Shown here piece by piece: positions 60,179 to 64,000 of a DNA stretch of 64,000 nt. The DNA comes from a bacterium. Lineage in GTDB: Bacteria > JAMCPX01. The position numbers and the translations under genes were made by a program. Position 1 is the stretch's first letter. Each line of letters begins with the position of its first letter. The stretch lies in the NCBI GenBank assembly GCA_021787665.1, contig JAJYLN010000010.1, positions 1 to 64,000 on the forward strand. Direction: 5' to 3'. The notes under the pieces were generated by a model. That model made no database searches and was not told where the DNA came from. It saw only the letters and a list, made by a program, of their open reading frames with translations.

Positions 60179-62506
60179 TCAGAACTTCACGCTGACCCAT
60201 CCCATGATCCTTCTGTCGATCTGCTCTCCTCCGAAGGCTTCCTGGTCGCCGTAGGGGTTGTTCTGTGTCCACATGATGCCCGGGAACTCGTAGTGGACGT
60301 CGTTGAAGAGATTGAAGAAGGAAATGCCGGCCTGAAAGATGTCTTTCACGAAGGCGTATTTGAGCTGTCCGTTGACCGTGGTGTACGGGGCGAGGGTCAT
60401 CTGCTTCGACTGTTGGAGGAGGATGTTCGTCGTGTTCGGATCTACGATGGTCCTTTTGGTCTTTGAGACGAAGTCGGCCCACATCATCAGGGTCAGACGG
60501 TCGAAGAGCCTCAGGGTGAAGCCGGCGTTTACCTTATGCTTGGGGAACAGCGCGGAGAGGTCATAGCTGTACGAGCCCAGCGGGCGCGCTTCTAGGTACG
60601 AGTAGTTTGCAAAGAGACTGAGCTGCTGCATAGGGATGTATTCTAGCGCGAGCTCGCCGCCCATGCTGTCCGAGCCGTTGGTCGTAGTCGTGTACGATTC
60701 CGTGGCCGCATCGAAGTCGATGTAGTTCCTGAACTGCTCATAGAAGAGGTCCGCGGTGATCTTCAGGGGCCTGGCGGGTCTCGTGGTGTAGCCGAGTTCA
60801 TAGTCGGTCACGTACTCGTTGTCCAGGTTCCTGTTGCCGATCTTGAACCCATACGGCGCCAGCGAGGCGATCTGGAAGCCATACTCGAGGAATGACGGCT
60901 TTCGGAACGCCCTCGCGATGGAGAGCCTCAGGGTGTTGGTCGGATTGATATCATAGACAATCGCGCCCCGCGGGCTCAGTGCCGGCTTGGTAACGGAGTT
61001 GTAGTCGTACCGTGCCCCGATCGTCAGGATCAGCGGGTCTACCGGTCTTAGCTCGTCCTGCATATAGCCGCTGGCCCTGTACTCCTGCGTGTGCGGTTGT
61101 GTCAGGATCGGTACGGAGTAGACGTTGGCCAGCCCTTCCAGCCCCACGATGAGCCTGTTCAGGTCCCCGTTGACCAGGGTGTACTGCCCGTTGAAGTCGT
61201 AGGTGTTCGTATTGCCGCTGACCGATGAGACGAGGTTCAGGAACTGGGGAGGGATCCCCGGCATATGGAAGTTGACCGTGGTGTCCATACCGACCCAGTA
61301 CAGGGTAAACCGCCACGGCTTGGCGTTCCAGTCGATTCTGGCATAGTTCTCCTCGGCGTCGAACAAAATGTTCCCGAACGTCGAGAATGCGGTCCCGGTG
61401 CCCGCGGCGTCGAAATAATTTAGCGTGAGGGCCCTGTCTTTTCCGGGGCTGTAGATGAACGTCATGTCCGCCTTTCGGTCGTTCAGGGCGGAGGATTCCG
61501 AATTATACCAATGCCCGACCTTCGTGGTATTGGCGGACACCATATAAGACAGCTCGCCGCTGTGACCGGCGGCAAGTCCGGTGAGGTAGAGCAGGGCCGG
61601 GTCGCTCGTGGTCTGGTTCGAGTAGAAGCCAGGCTCGGCCTTGACATATCCCTCTTTCATATGCTGCGGGGACTTGGTCGTGATGTTGATGACACCGGAG
61701 TAGGCGTTCGCACCGTACAGCGCCGAGCCTGGCCCCCGGATGATCTCTATCCTGTCGATGTCCTCGAGCGAGATAGGGAAGAGCTCGTAGAACGGCAGGC
61801 CGGCCAGCTCGACGTCTGCAAGCATACCGTCTATCAGGACGAGCATGGTCGTATTGGACTCGTATGCGTACCCTCGCGCGCTGACCACGTCGTAGGAGGG
61901 GTTTACCTGCAGCACGTCCAGTCCGGGAACGGTCCTGAGGATGTCCGTAATCGAGAGCGCGCCGGAATCCTCTATCGTCTCGCTCGTTATGACGGAGATG
62001 GCCGACGGCGACTCCTTTGCCTTTTGCGCATGCTTCGCAGCGGAATAGACGATGTCCTCGGAGCCGAACAGCGCAAGCTCCTGCTCGAGTTCGGACGACT
62101 CCTCAGCGGCCTTGATGTTCGCGGTACCGACGTCGATGGCCTGCGGGTCGTTCGCTCCCATGAACAGCACGTGGGTCTGGCCCTCCGTGTCCATGACGGT
62201 TATATAGTACTGCAGCCGGGGAGGGACGACATACTTGGCAGGTATCGTGCCAACGAAGACGTCCTCTTTCCCCTTCTTCAGGAAGGCGGTCCTGTAGAAC
62301 TTATCGGACGGAGCTTTGTATAATACCGATGCGTAAGCCACTTCATTGGCAGGGTCTATCGTTGCAGAGACGGTGATGGACGTACCCTGTTTCACGCTGA
62401 GGATGGGCTTATGAAAGAATTGGAATGATATAAGGCGTTGCGAAGCAAGCGTATTGCCAGCGGCCGCCAGAACAAGGCATAGCGCAACAAGTATGCGTGG
62501 TCTCAT
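60179..62506 (-). CDS. TonB-dependent outer-membrane receptor
   Basis: The 775-residue receptor has a signal peptide (to about residue 21), a 100-residue beta-rich N-terminal domain not part of the usual receptor, a plug domain (about 160-275: SPSAISVITSETIEDSG, LRTVPGLDVLQV, LVLIDGMLADV, IEIIRGPGSALYGANAYSGVINI) and a 22-strand-type barrel ending in WVSVKF. It imports a chelate, cobalamin or other large substrate; a class II ribonucleotide reductase in the window makes B12 possible, but nothing in the sequence fixes the ligand. AAGGAGG precedes the ATG. No TonB/ExbB/ExbD adjoin. Confidence 0.87.
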   Translation of the reverse strand: MRPRILVALCLVLAAAGNTLASQRLISFQFFHKPILSVKQGTSITVSATIDPANEVAYASVLYKAPSDKFYRTAFLKKGKEDVFVGTIPAKYVVPPRLQYYITVMDTEGQTHVLFMGANDPQAIDVGTANIKAAEESSELEQELALFGSEDIVYSAAKHAQKAKESPSAISVITSETIEDSGALSITDILRTVPGLDVLQVNPSYDVVSARGYAYESNTTMLVLIDGMLADVELAGLPFYELFPISLEDIDRIEIIRGPGSALYGANAYSGVINITTKSPQHMKEGYVKAEPGFYSNQTTSDPALLYLTGLAAGHSGELSYMVSANTTKVGHWYNSESSALNDRKADMTFIYSPGKDRALTLNYFDAAGTGTAFSTFGNILFDAEENYARIDWNAKPWRFTLYWVGMDTTVNFHMPGIPPQFLNLVSSVSGNTNTYDFNGQYTLVNGDLNRLIVGLEGLANVYSVPILTQPHTQEYRASGYMQDELRPVDPLILTIGARYDYNSVTKPALSPRGAIVYDINPTNTLRLSIARAFRKPSFLEYGFQIASLAPYGFKIGNRNLDNEYVTDYELGYTTRPARPLKITADLFYEQFRNYIDFDAATESYTTTTNGSDSMGGELALEYIPMQQLSLFANYSYLEARPLGSYSYDLSALFPKHKVNAGFTLRLFDRLTLMMWADFVSKTKRTIVDPNTTNILLQQSKQMTLAPYTTVNGQLKYAFVKDIFQAGISFFNLFNDVHYEFPGIMWTQNNPYGDQEAFGGEQIDRRIMGWVSVKF

Positions 62507-62630
62507 GGTTACCTCCTTGGCCCACGATGTAGCATGGATATGCCGGCTTTACAAGAAACCCTTGAGCGGGCCTGTTTTGTGGCCGACGTGCCTGCAAAAG
62601 CTGTCCCACAGCCACAATCAAACTTTTATA

Positions 62631-62658
62631 TTGACATGCGTATTATATGTGCTATAAA
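62631..62658 (+). promoter_or_regulatory. Strong sigma-70-type promoter of the terminal lipoprotein gene
   Basis: TTGACA is followed after 16 bp by TATAAA, about 34 bp before the start codon. Both elements are near consensus, so strong expression is expected. Confidence 0.7.
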
Positions 62659-62692
62659 GAGGACTCATCAACTTAAAAAGGGAGAAAATGTC

Positions 62693-63892
62693 ATGAAAAA
62701 GTTAGCTTTGCTTCTCAGTCTCGCGCTGATAGCGGGGATGTTCGCCGACTGTGGTTCGAAGAACACCACGAACACGGCAGCCACGAATACCATCCAGTAT
62801 TATAACGTCACTGGTACGCTGCAGGGGAGGATCATGGACGCCGTTACCGGCGCGCCCATTGGGGGCAGCGACCTGAAGGTGTTCCTGATCCAGGGGACGT
62901 CTGACCGCTCGCCGAACAAGCTGATAACGAGCGTGAGCGACCCGCTGGTCGGTGAGTACGCCTTCAGCGGCATCCCGGCAGAGATATACAACGGCGATAT
63001 TACCTTCGAGGTCGTCGTCGTGAAGCCCGGGTACCAGGGGTTCGAGGCCGATGTGCACTTGAACGCAGATAGCAGTTGGTTTTATTACGGTATACCGCTT
63101 GTCGACAATACCATTAACTTTATCAAGAACATCTACCTCTTTCCGCTGGGGACTGCGCCCGGCGATGCAAACATATATGTATACGACCCCAATGGCCTGC
63201 CCATTCCGAATGCGGAGGTCATGCTTGAGCAGAACGTGAACAACAACACAGCCACTGCACTCCGGGGAGACACGCTCTATCCGGCGACTGGTCTGTATCC
63301 GAATCTGATGGCAACTACCAACGCCTCGGGTCTGGCGACATTTACCGCCGGGAGCCTGACGCTCGGTGGCTACTACAATATCGCAGTTCCGGCCCTGACC
63401 TTCAATGGCGAATATCTTCAGACTTTCATCTCTGCTCCAGGGTTTGTCGTCGGCACAGACTCCTCGACACAGTATGTATACATGTCGACTGTCAACGCCC
63501 TCAATACGCTCTACGTCGTCTCCGCATCCAACCAGGCACCGGGCACGATCACCCCGAGCGGGGTCCTGACGATCACCTTTAGCCAGCCCATCACCGTGAG
63601 TACCGGGACCTTCGGCGTGGCCCTGTCCAACGGAGGTACCGGCGCAGTCGCACCGACGACCAGCGCGGTCATCTCGAACAACGATACTACGCTCACGATT
63701 ACGCCGATCTTCACGACCGCGGTACCGTCAACACAGGTAGACGCGTACATCACCTACTCATTCGGCGGAACGATCATCCTGAAGAACTCGCAGACACCGA
63801 CCACGTACACCATGTTCATCGGTTTCAACGCGGTGCAAGACATAGCCACAGGCGGGAATGTCAACAATGTGGTGCAGTTGACGAGCTACTGA
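62693..63892 (+). CDS. Surface lipoprotein with carboxypeptidase-regulatory-like and Big-type domains
   Basis: The 399-residue product has a signal ending GMFADC (lipidated Cys20) and a Thr/Asn-rich linker. Residues about 40-160 fit a carboxypeptidase-regulatory-like fold (GTLQGRIMDAVTGAPIGGSD, GEYAFSGIPAE), 160-260 a second similar module, and 270-395 a Big/immunoglobulin-like domain (GTITPSGVLTITFSQPITVS). Likely exposed or periplasmic and binding-related. GGGAGAA precedes the ATG. It diverges from the TonB receptor and has a strong promoter and terminator. Confidence 0.75.
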   Translation: MKKLALLLSLALIAGMFADCGSKNTTNTAATNTIQYYNVTGTLQGRIMDAVTGAPIGGSDLKVFLIQGTSDRSPNKLITSVSDPLVGEYAFSGIPAEIYNGDITFEVVVVKPGYQGFEADVHLNADSSWFYYGIPLVDNTINFIKNIYLFPLGTAPGDANIYVYDPNGLPIPNAEVMLEQNVNNNTATALRGDTLYPATGLYPNLMATTNASGLATFTAGSLTLGGYYNIAVPALTFNGEYLQTFISAPGFVVGTDSSTQYVYMSTVNALNTLYVVSASNQAPGTITPSGVLTITFSQPITVSTGTFGVALSNGGTGAVAPTTSAVISNNDTTLTITPIFTTAVPSTQVDAYITYSFGGTIILKNSQTPTTYTMFIGFNAVQDIATGGNVNNVVQLTSY

Positions 63893-63928
63893 TAGACACA
63901 GGCCCACATCATAGATATAGAATGTTCA

Positions 63929-63959
63929 GGGGCCCCGCCTTCGGCGGGGCCCCTTTTTT
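63929..63959 (+). terminator. Strong intrinsic terminator
   Basis: A perfect 11-bp GC stem (GGGGCCCCGCC / GGCGGGGCCCC) with a TTC loop is followed by six T residues. It lies 37 bp after the lipoprotein stop codon. Confidence 0.95.
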
Positions 63960-64000
63960 ATCACACTGTCGTAACCCCCTTCCCTCATCTATTGCTTTTC

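Noticed and set aside
1-64000. CRISPR arrays, rRNA, tRNA, riboswitches, prophage genes, toxin-antitoxin pairs
   Set aside because: No regularly spaced repeats, RNA gene signatures, cobalamin or other riboswitch cores, phage structural genes or convincing toxin-antitoxin pairs were found on either strand.

Overview
The window looks like part of the chromosome of a Gram-negative, probably anaerobic or microaerophilic bacterium. It has an outer membrane (FadL-type porins, a TonB-dependent receptor, lipoproteins), RpoH, GlnE, an adenosylcobalamin-dependent ribonucleotide reductase, pentahaem cytochromes c, an ADP-forming acyl-CoA synthetase, and an ATP synthase c subunit with a leader-like N-terminus. 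I infer a member of the former Deltaproteobacteria (Desulfobacterota or Myxococcota) or a Nitrospirota relative; the sequence does not settle this. No rRNA, tRNA or CRISPR array is visible.

Layout. (1) 1-5,460 is visibly AT-richer than the rest. It holds a broken IS21-family element (istA stub plus its triple terminal repeat) inserted in another transposase-like gene, small fragments, a BsuPI-like lipoprotein and a 1,067-residue secreted double beta-propeller protein. (2) 5,560-18,960 is housekeeping: rpoH and lgt diverging, an ADP-forming acyl-CoA synthetase with a P-loop/DRTGG partner, an O-antigen-ligase/TPR protein, then DksA-like, LemA, HtpX-like, parvulin and UvrD-like genes. (3) 19,000-20,700 is an F0 operon (two AtpI-like proteins, a, c) closed by a strong terminator. 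(4) 20,880-24,470 encodes a quinol-oxidising complex: pentahaem cytochrome c, a small two-helix protein, Rieske protein, fused cytochrome b, pentahaem cytochrome c. (5) 24,500-34,660 carries an ankyrin lipoprotein, a transporter, a lipid kinase, acyl-CoA dehydrogenase, a GlcD-like oxidase, acylphosphatase, a sirtuin with a probable CTG start, an acyl-CoA ligase and a class III aminotransferase. (6) 34,640-46,810 has nrdJ under a probable NrdR operator pair, a propeller lipoprotein, glnE, ssb, uppP and two FadL-like porins. (7) 46,990-58,100 is a lipase-like hydrolase, a PilZ protein, and a tad (Flp pilus) locus with five prepilin-like genes, CpaB, a CpaC secretin, an FHA-CpaF ATPase fusion, TadB and TadC. 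(8) 58,180-63,960 has DivIVA, DUF167 and FmdB genes, a zinc phospholipase C-like protein, and a TonB receptor divergent from a surface lipoprotein.

How they fit: fatty-acid uptake (FadL), activation (acyl-CoA ligase), oxidation (acyl-CoA dehydrogenase), ADP-forming thioester hydrolysis, a menaquinol-type bc complex and ATP synthase F0 together suggest growth on acids by respiration. The tad locus preceded by a PilZ protein points to regulated surface adhesion. The most unusual items are the pentahaem Rieske/cytochrome b complex, the tad locus with five prepilin-like genes and an FHA-CpaF fusion, the NrdR operator pair whose distal box contains the nrdJ -10 element, the sirtuin that lacks a normal start codon, and a UppP homologue missing a conserved glutamate.
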